The notes under the pieces are model-generated. The model was not told the DNA's origin. It did no database searches and was given only the letters and a program-made list of their open reading frames with translations. From positions 930,001 through 994,000 of the forward strand of contig NZ_CP090438.1 in the NCBI RefSeq assembly GCF_021441885.1: 64,000 nucleotides of DNA, written 5' to 3'. The position numbers and the translations under genes were made by a program. The stretch is from Vibrio maritimus. Its GTDB lineage: Bacteria > Pseudomonadota > Gammaproteobacteria > Enterobacterales > Vibrionaceae. Below, piece by piece: positions 8,692 to 18,144 of this stretch (its first letter is position 1; every line of letters starts with the position of its first letter).

Positions 8692-10953
8692 ATGAGCTAC
8701 GAATTAGATGAAGAGATCCTTCAGGACTTCCTTGTGGAAGCGGGTGAAATTCTAGAGCTGCTTTCAGAGCAACTTGTTGAGCTTGAGAACAATCCGGAAG
8801 ACAAAGATCTCTTAAATGCAATATTTAGAGGTTTTCACACGGTCAAAGGTGGCGCAGGTTTCCTTGCGTTAACTGAACTTGTAGACACTTGTCATGGTGC
8901 AGAAAACGTCTTTGACATTCTGCGTAATGGCCAGCGCTCAGTCAATGCGAGCTTGATGGACACCATGCTTAAAGCATTGGACACGGTTAACCACCAGTTC
9001 CAATCCGTTCAAAACATGGAATCCATAGAACCGGCTGACCCTGCGTTGTTGGATGAACTGCATCGCCTTAGCAGTCCTGAGTCAGCAGATGAGTCTGCAC
9101 CAGTAGCCGCTGCCCCAACACCACCTCCAGTTGTAGATATTCCAGAGCCAGTAGTTGAAGCACCAGCGCCGGTATTAGAAACACCTGCGACAACGTCAGA
9201 AGTGTCCTCCGGTGGTTCTATCGACGATATTACCCAAGATGAGTTTGAGCGTCTGTTAGATGAGTTGCACGGTAAGGGCGGTAGTCCAACGAAAGCCAGT
9301 TCAGCTCCAAAAATGACAGTCGTAGAGGCACCTGCGACCACAGCAAGCGATTTGGCTTCATCTGATATCACTGATGACGAATTCGAAAAACTGCTTGATG
9401 AGCTTCATGGCGTGGGTAAAGGACCGTCTGCGGGCGATGCTCAACCAGCACCTGCGGTTCCAGCCGAGCCTGTGAAACCAGCAGCAAGCGCAACACCTTC
9501 TGTCAACGAAGGTGGTGATTTGATGACGGATGAAGAGTTCGAAAAGCTGCTTGATGAGCTGCACGGTGTAGGCAAAGGTCCTTCGCCTGATGAACTAGAA
9601 GCAGCAACCAAGCCAGTATCAATGAACGCGGCGCCAGCGCCAGTTGAGCCAGCACCCGTTGTTAAGGCTCCTGTTCCAGCACCTGCGGCGGCTCCAGCAG
9701 CACCGCTAGCAAACAGCGAGAAATCGCTACCTGCTGAGAAAAAAGCCACTGCTGTCGCCCCGAAAAAACCGCAAGCAGAAGCGAGCGTGCGCGTTGATAC
9801 CTCGACACTTGATACCATTATGAACATGGTCGGTGAGCTTGTATTGGTTCGTAACCGTTTGGTTAGCTTAGGTTTAAACAGCAATGACGAAGAAATGTCC
9901 AAGGCCGTTTCTAATCTAGATGTGGTCACCGCCGACCTTCAAGGTGCGGTAATGAAAACCCGTATGCAGCCTATCAAGAAAGTCTTCGGTCGTTTCCCGC
10001 GCGTGGTTCGCGACTTGGCGCGCAGCCTGAATAAAGACATCGTGCTAGAAATGCAGGGTGAAGATACCGATCTTGATAAAAACCTCGTTGAAGCACTAGC
10101 GGATCCATTGATCCACTTGGTGCGTAACTCGGTCGACCACGGTATCGAGATGCCTGACGCTCGTGAAGAGTCAGGTAAGTCTCGCACGGGTAAGATCACT
10201 CTGTCTGCATCTCAAGAAGGCGACCATATCGAGCTCGCTATCATTGATGATGGCGGTGGTATGGACCCAGATAAGCTACGCGGCATTGCCGTTAAGCGTG
10301 GTATGATGGATGAAGATGCCGCTTCACGTCTTACAGATAAAGAGTGTTTCAACCTCATCTTTATGCCTGGCTTCTCAAGTAAAGAGAAGATCTCGGATAT
10401 TTCCGGTCGTGGTGTAGGTATGGACGTGGTTAAAACGGCGATCAACACCTTGAATGGCTCGATTGATATTGATTCAGAGCTGGGTAAAGGCACTAAGATC
10501 ACTATCAAGGTACCGCTGACGCTAGCGATTCTGCCGACATTGATGGTTGGCGTAGGTAAGAACCCATTCGCATTGCCGCTTGCGAGCGTGAATGAGATCT
10601 TCCATCTTGATTTGAGCCGTACCAACGTGGTTGATGGTCAGTTAACGATTATTGTTCGAGATAAATCCATTCCGCTGTTCTATCTCCAAGATTGGCTCGC
10701 ACCTCACACGGCTCGAGCACAGCAGCGCACTGGTCATGGACACGTGGTCATCGTTCAGATTGGCAGTCAACGCGTTGGCTTTGTCGTCGACACCTTGATT
10801 GGTCAAGAAGAGGTCGTTATCAAACCTCTGGATAGTTTGTTGCAAGGTACGCCAGGTATGGCGGGCGCAACTATCACCAGTGATGGACATATTGCATTGA
10901 TTCTAGACGTGCCTGACTTACTTAAGCAGTACGCAGCAGCATCGCGTATCTGA
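8692..10953 (+). CDS. cheA: Chemotaxis histidine kinase CheA, with repeated polar-localisation linker
   Basis: A 753-residue kinase. The HPt domain has the phospho-accepting His49 in FHTVKGGAGFL. A long Pro/Ala-rich linker (about 125-365) replaces a recognisable P2 domain and holds three copies of an acidic helical motif (DEFEKLLDELHG) near residues 178-199, 224-246 and 276-300. Then come the dimerisation, ATPase (HLVRNSVDHGIE, GRGVGMDVV) and CheW-like domains. Vibrio CheA is known to bind ParP through a linker-located LID region; I infer the repeats are part of it. The ATG at 8692 is preferred because AGGGG lies 5 bases upstream; a GTG at 8686 adds two residues. Confidence 0.96.
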   Translation: MSYELDEEILQDFLVEAGEILELLSEQLVELENNPEDKDLLNAIFRGFHTVKGGAGFLALTELVDTCHGAENVFDILRNGQRSVNASLMDTMLKALDTVNHQFQSVQNMESIEPADPALLDELHRLSSPESADESAPVAAAPTPPPVVDIPEPVVEAPAPVLETPATTSEVSSGGSIDDITQDEFERLLDELHGKGGSPTKASSAPKMTVVEAPATTASDLASSDITDDEFEKLLDELHGVGKGPSAGDAQPAPAVPAEPVKPAASATPSVNEGGDLMTDEEFEKLLDELHGVGKGPSPDELEAATKPVSMNAAPAPVEPAPVVKAPVPAPAAAPAAPLANSEKSLPAEKKATAVAPKKPQAEASVRVDTSTLDTIMNMVGELVLVRNRLVSLGLNSNDEEMSKAVSNLDVVTADLQGAVMKTRMQPIKKVFGRFPRVVRDLARSLNKDIVLEMQGEDTDLDKNLVEALADPLIHLVRNSVDHGIEMPDAREESGKSRTGKITLSASQEGDHIELAIIDDGGGMDPDKLRGIAVKRGMMDEDAASRLTDKECFNLIFMPGFSSKEKISDISGRGVGMDVVKTAINTLNGSIDIDSELGKGTKITIKVPLTLAILPTLMVGVGKNPFALPLASVNEIFHLDLSRTNVVDGQLTIIVRDKSIPLFYLQDWLAPHTARAQQRTGHGHVVIVQIGSQRVGFVVDTLIGQEEVVIKPLDSLLQGTPGMAGATITSDGHIALILDVPDLLKQYAAASRI
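9223..9600 (+). repeat. Three diverged copies of an acidic motif in the CheA linker
   Basis: Within cheA, segments beginning at 9223, 9361 and 9517 each encode a version of D-E-F-E-(K/R)-L-L-D-E-L-H-G-x-G-K-G. Copies 2 and 3 are nearly identical in protein but differ at many synonymous positions, so they were duplicated long ago and kept by selection rather than made recently. Pro/Ala-rich spacers separate them. Confidence 0.85.
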
Positions 10954-10964
10954 TAAGGAAGGTT

Positions 10965-12083
10965 ATGTCGTTAAAAGTTTTAGTTGTCGATGACTCGAGC
11001 TTCTTCCGTCGCCGAGTCAGTGACATTATCAATGCGGCGCCACGTCTGGAAGTGATTGATGTGGCGGTCAACGGTAAAGAAGCGGTCGAAAAAGCGTTGG
11101 CACTAAAGCCTGATGTGATCACTATGGATATTGAGATGCCCGTTATGGATGGCATCTCAGCGGTCCGTGAGATCATGAGTGCGCAGCCAACACCTATCTT
11201 GATGTTCTCTTCGCTAACGCATGAAGGCGCAAAGGCGACCCTTGATGCGTTAGAGGCCGGTGCATTAGATTTTCTACCGAAGAAATTTGAAGACATTGCT
11301 CGTAATAAAGACGAAGCGGTGACCTTGTTGCAACAGCGAGTTCAGCAGATCGCAAGTCGTCGTGCGTTAATGAGACGTACGGCTGTTCGTCGCCCAGTTA
11401 CACCAACTGCGGCGCGCGTATCAACGACACGTGCGACGGAATCTGCTCCTTCGGTTGGTAGACCAGCTACCGCAGCACCTGCATCTCGATTTAGAAGCAG
11501 TGGCAAGAGCTACCAGCTAACCGCAATTGGTACCTCAACCGGTGGTCCAGTTGCGCTACAGAAGATACTGACTAAGCTGCCATCGAACTACCCACATCCT
11601 ATTCTGCTGATTCAGCATATGCCAGCGACGTTTACCGCCGCTTTTGCAGCGCGCTTGAACTCACTGTGTCAAATCACGGTGAAAGAAGCGGCCGATGGCG
11701 ATATGTTGCAGCCTGGCGTTGCCTATTTGGCACCTGGTGGCATGCAGATGATGCTGGAAGGTCGTGCGGGGAGTGCGAAGATCCGCATCCTAGATGGTGG
11801 CGAACGCATGAATTACAAACCATGTGTCGACGTGACATTTGGCTCTGCAGCAAAAATTTACCAAGACAAGGTACTTTCAATGGTACTGACAGGTATGGGT
11901 GCAGATGGTCGCGAAGGTGCTCGGATGCTTAAGAGTGCAGGCTCCACTGTTTGGGCTCAAGATGAAGAATCTTGCGTGGTTTATGGTATGCCGCAAGCGG
12001 TAGCCAAAGCCGGTATCTCAAGTGAAGATTTGCCGCTAGACCGAATTGCCGAGCGCATTTTGGTTGAGCTAAAGAGGCAGTAA
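10965..12083 (+). CDS. cheB: Chemotaxis protein-glutamate methylesterase CheB
   Basis: 372 residues. The N-terminal receiver domain has the acidic pair in VLVVDDSS and the phospho-acceptor Asp55 in VITMDIEMPVMDG. A basic Ser/Thr/Pro-rich linker spans about 130-180. The C-terminal esterase/deamidase domain has the catalytic elements GTSTGGP (Ser), LIQHMP (His) and GMGADG (Asp). CheB demethylates receptor glutamates to reset adaptation. The ATG at 10965 follows an AAGGAAGG Shine-Dalgarno sequence. No cheR is present in this window, so receptor methylation must be encoded elsewhere. parC starts 1 base after the stop, tying it to the array-positioning genes. Confidence 0.96.
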   Translation: MSLKVLVVDDSSFFRRRVSDIINAAPRLEVIDVAVNGKEAVEKALALKPDVITMDIEMPVMDGISAVREIMSAQPTPILMFSSLTHEGAKATLDALEAGALDFLPKKFEDIARNKDEAVTLLQQRVQQIASRRALMRRTAVRRPVTPTAARVSTTRATESAPSVGRPATAAPASRFRSSGKSYQLTAIGTSTGGPVALQKILTKLPSNYPHPILLIQHMPATFTAAFAARLNSLCQITVKEAADGDMLQPGVAYLAPGGMQMMLEGRAGSAKIRILDGGERMNYKPCVDVTFGSAAKIYQDKVLSMVLTGMGADGREGARMLKSAGSTVWAQDEESCVVYGMPQAVAKAGISSEDLPLDRIAERILVELKRQ

Positions 12084-12084
12084 T

Positions 12085-12853
12085 ATGATCGTATGGAGCG
12101 TTGCTAACCAAAAAGGGGGCGTGGGTAAAACCACGACCACAGTGACATTAGCGGGATTGCTGAGTCAAAAAGGGCACCGTGTTCTTCTGATCGATACCGA
12201 CCCTCATGCTTCACTTACCACATATCTTGGGATGGATTCAGATCAGCTGTCGCACAGCTTGTTCGATCTGTTTCAGCTAAAAGAGTTTAGTGATAGCCGA
12301 GTGAAGCCGCTCATCCACAATACCCATATCGATAATATCGATATCATGCCAGCGCATATGTCGCTGGCGACGCTTGATCGCGTAATGGGCAACCGCAGTG
12401 GAATGGGGCTTATCTTAAAGCGTGCTTTGATGGCTATTCGTGACGAATACGATTATGTCCTTATCGATTGTCCACCGATTCTTGGTGTGATGATGGTCAA
12501 TGCGCTAGCGGCAAGTGACCGAATCTTGATTCCTGTTCAGACTGAGTTTTTGGCGATGAAAGGCCTTGAGCGCATGGTTCGTACTTTGGCGATTATGCAG
12601 AAGTCACGTCAGCGTCCATTCAAGGTGACGATTGTGCCGACCATGTATGATAAGCGCACGCGTGCATCTTTGCAGACCTTGACTCAGTTGAAACACGATT
12701 ACCCATCTCAGGTATGGAGTTCGGCGGTACCGATTGATACTAAGTTTCGTGATGCGAGCTTAAAGCATATGCCGGCCTCTCATTTTGCGGCTGGCAGTCG
12801 CGGTGTGTTTGCATACAAACAACTACTGATTTACTTGGAGAGGCTCGCGCAAG

Positions 12854-12864
<11 letters not shown>
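12085..12864 (+). CDS. parC: Chemotaxis array positioning ParA-type ATPase ParC
   Basis: A 259-residue ParA/Soj-family ATPase with the deviant Walker A sequence NQKGGVGKTTT at residues 8-18 and the Walker B VLIDCPPILG. Position decides the identity: it lies between cheB and a Glu-Pro-rich CheW-like gene. In Vibrio this is ParC, which localises chemotaxis arrays at the old pole and distributes them at division, rather than the plasmid or chromosome partition ParA (no parB or parS here). It must not be confused with topoisomerase IV subunit ParC. Its last codons overlap the parP start by 11 bases, indicating coupled translation. Confidence 0.93.
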
Positions 12865-13987
<1,123 letters not shown>

Positions 13988-14057
13988 TTAACAATATTGA
14001 TGCTAAACACTCGATGTTCATTATGTCGGTGTTGAAGATGAAATTGAGAGGAAGACT

Positions 14058-14552
14058 ATGTCTCAAACGATGGATGTTGAACTAAGAAAAGAACAATCGA
14101 ACGATGAAGTTCTTCAATGGGTGACTTTTCAACTAGAAGAGGAAACTTACGGCATCAACGTAATGCAGGTACGTGAAGTTCTGCGTTACACAGAAATTGC
14201 ACCCGTACCAGGTGCTCCAGATTATGTACTGGGTATTATCAACCTGCGTGGTAACGTGGTTACTGTTATCGATACCCGTTCACGCTTTGGTCTTATGCAG
14301 GGCGAAATCACGGACAACACTCGCATCATCGTGATTGAATCAGAGCGCCAAGTGATTGGTATCTTGGTTGATAGCGTTGCAGAAGTCGTTTACCTACGTT
14401 CTTCAGAAATCGACACGACACCAAGTGTGGGTACTGATGAAAGCGCCAAGTTTATCCAAGGCGTGAGCAACCGTGATGGTAAACTTCTTATCCTTGTTGA
14501 CCTTAATAAACTACTCTCTGAAGATGAGTGGGATGAGATGGCTTACCTATAA
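14058..14552 (+). CDS. cheW: Chemotaxis coupling protein CheW
   Basis: A 164-residue CheW-fold adaptor that links receptors to CheA. The core WVTFQLEEETYGINVMQVREVLRYTEIAPVPGAPDYVLGIINLRGNVVTVIDTRSRFG is strongly conserved. An N-terminal tail of about 20 residues is typical of Vibrio CheW. The ATG at 14058 follows a GAGAGGAAG Shine-Dalgarno sequence. A 70-base gap separates it from parP, the only notable pause in the cheY-to-DUF2802 run; I saw no terminator there. The stop overlaps the next gene's ATG (TAATG). Confidence 0.97.
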   Translation: MSQTMDVELRKEQSNDEVLQWVTFQLEEETYGINVMQVREVLRYTEIAPVPGAPDYVLGIINLRGNVVTVIDTRSRFGLMQGEITDNTRIIVIESERQVIGILVDSVAEVVYLRSSEIDTTPSVGTDESAKFIQGVSNRDGKLLILVDLNKLLSEDEWDEMAYL

Positions 14553-15055
14553 TGCTTGATGCTGTGTCTTTGACGTCACCTCTTCTCTGGGGAGGGGTGG
14601 CGGTTGTCGTTGTCCTTTTCGTTTGGTTGGTGAAAGTGCATCGTGGGTTAAACATGCACAAGACACATGCACGTCAGCAAAAGCGTGCACTCGAGAAAGA
14701 AGTGGAGAAGTGCAACAAGCAACTACTTGAAGTACGCTCTGTGTTGGTTGGTCTTGGACAAAAGGTCTCTGAGCAAGAAGAGATTATCGTTCATCTAACC
14801 GAGCGCATCATTGAGCTAGAAAACGTCGACAATGATGGTCGCCTTTATACTCGTGCCAATAAAATGGTTCGTTTGGGTGCCGATATCAACGAGCTTATAG
14901 AAGAGTGTGAACTGCCAAAAGCGGAAGCTGAGTTGATGCTCTCTTTGCAAAAGAAAATCGCAGGTAAGGAGAAGGTTCCGCCTCTCCACAAAGACCGTGC
15001 TCAACCTCAGCGTCGACCTGCGTCGCAATATTCTCCCCAAAAACGACCTCGCTAA
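14552..15055 (+). CDS. DUF2802 membrane-anchored coiled-coil protein
   Basis: 167 residues. One N-terminal membrane helix (about 11-28, LLWGGVAVVVVLFVWLV) is followed by a predicted coiled coil (35-95, rich in Lys/Glu heptads), a short helical segment resembling a small HTH (GADINELIEECELPKAEAELMLSLQ, about 109-133) and a basic Pro/Arg tail. This architecture fits the DUF2802 family, which recurs next to cheW in polar flagellates. Its function is not established. Overlap with the cheW stop implies co-translation, so a role near the polar array or motor is a reasonable inference only. Confidence 0.85.
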   Translation: MLDAVSLTSPLLWGGVAVVVVLFVWLVKVHRGLNMHKTHARQQKRALEKEVEKCNKQLLEVRSVLVGLGQKVSEQEEIIVHLTERIIELENVDNDGRLYTRANKMVRLGADINELIEECELPKAEAELMLSLQKKIAGKEKVPPLHKDRAQPQRRPASQYSPQKRPR

Positions 15056-15056
15056 C

Positions 15057-15093
15057 TTAACGTGGCATTAATGAAATATTGATGCCACGTTAA
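15057..15093 (+). terminator. Inverted repeat closing the flagellar/chemotaxis operon
   Basis: A perfect 12-base inverted repeat (TTAACGTGGCAT / ATGCCACGTTAA) with a 13-base loop starts 2 bases after the DUF2802 stop. No T-run follows, so it is not a textbook intrinsic terminator. It may stabilise the 3' end or act with Rho. Confidence 0.5.
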
Positions 15094-15272
15094 TGTCAAA
15101 ATAACAACGGTAACAATCTTTTACGCTTTCCAATTCGCCCATTGAATGCAGTTTGGTATTCTATGTTTCATCGAAATGTGAAGGATTATGTTAGCGTATA
15201 CCACTTTGTGGTTATATATTTCAGTTAAAGAACAGTAATTTATTGTTTCTTACTAAGTTTCGTGAAGAGTAT

Positions 15273-15286
15273 TTGATCATTATCGT
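15273..15286 (+). promoter_or_regulatory. FNR-like box upstream of ccmA
   Basis: TTGATCATTATCGT matches the FNR consensus TTGAT-N4-ATCAA at 8 of 10 defined bases. Its centre (15279.5) lies about 40 bases before the start expected from the -10 hexamer at 15308-15313, the usual class II activator position. Cytochrome c maturation genes are often induced at low oxygen, so FNR control is plausible but untested. Confidence 0.4.
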
Positions 15287-15313
15287 TTCACGCTAGAGTA
15301 GCTATGGTAAGAT
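15286..15313 (+). promoter_or_regulatory. Candidate sigma-70 promoter of the ccm operon
   Basis: TTTCAC (15286-15291), a 16-base spacer and TAAGAT (15308-15313), preceded by TG at 15305-15306, make an extended -10 promoter with a weak -35. Transcription would start near 15320, about 25 bases before ccmA. The weak -35 fits dependence on an activator bound at the adjacent FNR-like box. Confidence 0.4.
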
Positions 15314-15343
15314 GGACGCCCAGTCGAACCAGTGTTTAATTGA

Positions 15344-15961
15344 ATGTTAGAAGTAACAAATTTAACCGCGATTCGTGATGAGCGCGTACTCTTCGAGAAT
15401 TTATCATTTTCGTTACAATCCGGTGATCTCGTACAGATTGAAGGTCGCAATGGAACAGGCAAAACGACGCTGATGCGTATCGTTGCCGGACTGGGTGATA
15501 AAGAAGAAGGGGAGATCAAGTGGAATGGTGAAACCATCGAATCGAATCGAGAAGATTTCCACCATGCACTGTTATTTCTCGGACATCAAACTGGTGTTAA
15601 GCGCGATCTTACTGCTCTAGAAAATCTTAGGTTCTACCAATCTATCCATGCTCCTCACACTACCGATGAACAAATTTTTGCCGCGCTAACTCAAGTAGGT
15701 TTAGCGGGCCGTGAAGATGTACCGGTTGCTCAGTTGTCTGCAGGTCAGCAACGACGCGTTGCGTTGGCGCGCCTTTGGTTAAGCGAACAGATGCTTTGGA
15801 TCCTTGATGAGCCGCTGACTGCGATTGATAAGCAAGGCGTTAAAGTGCTGGAGAACTTGTTCTTAGAGCACGCTAACAAGGGTGGGATTGTGTTACTGAC
15901 GACTCACCAAGATATGTTTAGCGATAACCCTAAACTAAGAAAAATTGTGTTAGGAGTGTGA
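15344..15961 (+). CDS. ccmA: Heme exporter ATP-binding protein CcmA
   Basis: A 205-residue ABC ATPase with Walker A GRNGTGKTTL at about residues 35-44, signature LSAGQQRRVALARL and Walker B LWILDEPLTAID. With CcmB and CcmC it forms the complex that releases holo-CcmE for cytochrome c maturation; ATP hydrolysis is needed for heme transfer from CcmE. The length is normal for CcmA. It is the first gene of a nine-gene operon and lies 288 bases after the DUF2802 gene. ccmB follows 3 bases after its stop. Confidence 0.96.
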   Translation: MLEVTNLTAIRDERVLFENLSFSLQSGDLVQIEGRNGTGKTTLMRIVAGLGDKEEGEIKWNGETIESNREDFHHALLFLGHQTGVKRDLTALENLRFYQSIHAPHTTDEQIFAALTQVGLAGREDVPVAQLSAGQQRRVALARLWLSEQMLWILDEPLTAIDKQGVKVLENLFLEHANKGGIVLLTTHQDMFSDNPKLRKIVLGV

Positions 15962-15964
15962 TCG

Positions 15965-16636
15965 ATGATGCTTAATTCCATGATGAAAATCATCCGTCGT
16001 GAACTGTTGATCGCATTTCGTCGCCAAGCGGATATTTTTAATCCACTTTGGTTCTTTATTATCGTTATCACGCTGTTTCCATTGAGCATTGGTCCGGAGC
16101 CAAATTTACTTGCTCGTATTTCAGCGGGCATCGTATGGGTAGCGGCATTGCTTTCGGCGCTGTTATCGTTGGAGCGTCTATTTAAAGATGACTTTCAAGA
16201 CGGTTCACTTGAGCAGATGATGCTGATGCCAATACCGCTTCAGCTTGTGGTAATGGCAAAAATCATAGCGCATTGGCTCCTCACTGGTTTGCCACTGATT
16301 ATTATTAGCCCGCTGTTGGCTATCTTGCTGTCACTAGATAGCAATACATGGATTGCGGTAGTACTGACCCTGTTGGTCGGTACACCTACGTTAAGTTTTA
16401 TTGGCGCGATTGGTGTCGCGCTAACGGTGGGGTTACAAAAAGGCGGCGTACTACTGAGTTTGCTTGTTCTGCCGCTCTATATCCCAATTCTAATATTTGC
16501 TACTTCTGCTATTGATGCTGCTTCCTTGGGGGTTGCGTATAATGGTCAGTTAGCTTTATTGGCTGCGATGCTTGCGGGTGCAATGACTCTAACCCCGTTT
16601 GCCATCAGCGCAGCCCTAAGAGTCAGCGTAAACTAA
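15965..16636 (+). CDS. ccmB: Heme exporter membrane protein CcmB
   Basis: A 223-residue integral membrane protein with six predicted helices. The N-terminus MMKIIRRELLIAFRRQADIFNPLWFFI and the cytoplasmic segment RLFKDDFQDGSLEQMMLMPIPLQLVVMAKI are CcmB signatures. It is the permease-like partner of CcmA in the inner membrane. The annotated ATG at 15965 could be replaced by the next in-frame ATG at 15968. Tight spacing to ccmA and a 64-base gap to ccmC support a single transcript. Confidence 0.96.
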   Translation: MMLNSMMKIIRRELLIAFRRQADIFNPLWFFIIVITLFPLSIGPEPNLLARISAGIVWVAALLSALLSLERLFKDDFQDGSLEQMMLMPIPLQLVVMAKIIAHWLLTGLPLIIISPLLAILLSLDSNTWIAVVLTLLVGTPTLSFIGAIGVALTVGLQKGGVLLSLLVLPLYIPILIFATSAIDAASLGVAYNGQLALLAAMLAGAMTLTPFAISAALRVSVN

Positions 16637-16700
16637 AACAATAGCGCCAATATCATTGCCAACGCAATGTGAAGAATGTCGTCAAAGAGTGAGAAACACT

Positions 16701-17450
16701 ATGTGGAAATGGCTTCATCCCTATGCCAAACCCGAAACCACTTACAACCTGTGTGGCACGCTACTTCCGTGGTTTGCTACGCTTGCATTAGCCTGTCTAT
16801 CGATTGGTACCGTGTGGGGGCTAGCTTATGCGCCTGCCGATTACCAACAAGGTGATAGTTTCAGAATCATCTACATACACGTGCCATCTGCCATTTGGTC
16901 GATGGGTGTTTACATGTCGATGGCCATCGCTGCTTTTGTTGGCTTGGTGTGGCAAGTGAAGCTTTCAAGTATGGCCGCATTGGCTATGGCTCCGATCGGT
17001 GCAGTGTTCACCTTTATCGCTCTTTTAACTGGTGCCGTATGGGGTAAACCTATGTGGGGCGCATGGTGGGTATGGGATGCTCGTCTGACTTCAGAATTGA
17101 TCTTGCTATTCTTATACCTTGGCGTTATCGCGCTTTACCACGCATTCGATGACCAAAAAACGGCAGCTAAGGCAGCCGGCATTCTAGCCATTGTTGGTGT
17201 TATTAACCTGCCAATCATTCACTTCTCAGTAGAGTGGTGGAACACGCTTCACCAAGGCGCGACCATCACTAAGTTTGCGAAGCCTTCTATCTCAAATGAC
17301 ATGTTGTGGCCACTTCTGCTCAACATTTTTGGTTTCGCATTTTTCTTCGGTGCTCTGACGCTTATTCGTCTGCGTAACGAAATTATTAGTAAAGAAGGCC
17401 ACAGGCCGTGGGTGATTGCGTTAGCAACGCGATCAAATCAGAAGGGGTAA
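16701..17450 (+). CDS. ccmC: Heme-handling membrane protein CcmC
   Basis: 249 residues and six membrane helices. The periplasmic tryptophan-rich WWD signature is clear (WGKPMWGAWWVWDARLTSELIL), flanked by conserved histidines (IIYIHVPSAIWS and HFSVEWWNTLHQG) that ligate heme. CcmC presents heme to CcmE. I chose the ATG at 16701 (MWKWLHPYAKPETTY) because it gives the family N-terminus; an upstream in-frame start would add 15 residues unlike the family. ccmD begins 5 bases after the stop. Confidence 0.95.
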   Translation: MWKWLHPYAKPETTYNLCGTLLPWFATLALACLSIGTVWGLAYAPADYQQGDSFRIIYIHVPSAIWSMGVYMSMAIAAFVGLVWQVKLSSMAALAMAPIGAVFTFIALLTGAVWGKPMWGAWWVWDARLTSELILLFLYLGVIALYHAFDDQKTAAKAAGILAIVGVINLPIIHFSVEWWNTLHQGATITKFAKPSISNDMLWPLLLNIFGFAFFFGALTLIRLRNEIISKEGHRPWVIALATRSNQKG

Positions 17451-17455
17451 TCACT

Positions 17456-17662
17456 ATGCATTTTGAATCCTTAAGTGACTTTTTCGCGATGGGTGGTTAC
17501 GCCTCCTATGTTTGGAGCGCGTTTGGTATCACCTTCTTAGCAATGATTATTCTTCTGGTGACCAGCGTGTCACGTGGTAAAAAACTTCTTAAAGACGTAC
17601 AAGCCAAAGTTGATCGTCAAGCTCGTATCGACGCGGCTAAGAATATGGAGAACACACTATGA
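17456..17662 (+). CDS. ccmD: Heme exporter small membrane protein CcmD
   Basis: A 68-residue protein with one membrane helix (about 17-36, SAFGITFLAMIILLVTSVS) and a basic, helical cytoplasmic tail. CcmD is needed to release holo-CcmE from the CcmABC complex. The start at ATG 17456 is supported by GAAGGGG 8 bases upstream, itself at the end of ccmC; a longer frame into ccmC is unsupported. The conserved motif FFAMGGYASYVWSAFG is present. The stop overlaps the ccmE ATG by 4 bases. Confidence 0.94.
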   Translation: MHFESLSDFFAMGGYASYVWSAFGITFLAMIILLVTSVSRGKKLLKDVQAKVDRQARIDAAKNMENTL

Positions 17663-18144
17663 CCCCAAGACGTAAGAAAAGGCTCGGCATCATTTTAGCC
17701 ATTTTCATTGGTATCAGCGCCACTGTGGGTTTGATTCTCTATGCACTTAATCAAAATATGGACTTGTTTTACACGCCAACGGAGCTAGTAAACGGTAAGA
17801 AGAACGGCGAAAAGCCTGAAATCGGTCAGCGTTTGCGTATTGGCGGCATGGTTGTCGAAGGCTCGGTCAGCCGCGATTCAGAGTCACTTCGTGTGAGCTT
17901 TGATCTTGCGGATGTCGGCCCTAAAGTGACAGTGGTCTACAACGGCATCCTGCCTGATTTGTTCCGTGAGGGACAAGGTATCGTGGCTCAGGGTGTTCTC
18001 GTTGAACCAACCAAAATCGAGGCATTCGAAGTACTTGCTAAGCACGACGAAGAATACATGCCACCTGAAATTGCTGAAGCGATGAAGAAGACACATGAAC
18101 CGCTTCAGTACTCTGCAGAACAAAAACAAGGAAGCGGTCAATGA
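17659..18144 (+). CDS. ccmE: Heme chaperone CcmE
   Basis: A 161-residue periplasmic heme chaperone anchored by one N-terminal helix (about 9-30). The covalent heme-binding site is His129 in LAKHDEEYMPPE, with the conserved Tyr133. The OB-fold region (RIGGMVVEGSV, VVYNGILPDLFREGQGIVAQG) is intact. It accepts heme from CcmC and hands it to the CcmF/H ligation complex. It overlaps ccmD and ccmF by 4 bases each, so translation is coupled along this part of the operon. Confidence 0.97.
   Translation: MTPRRKKRLGIILAIFIGISATVGLILYALNQNMDLFYTPTELVNGKKNGEKPEIGQRLRIGGMVVEGSVSRDSESLRVSFDLADVGPKVTVVYNGILPDLFREGQGIVAQGVLVEPTKIEAFEVLAKHDEEYMPPEIAEAMKKTHEPLQYSAEQKQGSGQ

Noticed and set aside
9441..9929. 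162-residue Gly/Ala/Ser-rich minus-strand frame in cheA
   Set aside because: Composition is the mirror of the Pro/Ala-rich CheA linker; it is antisense to a well-supported gene.
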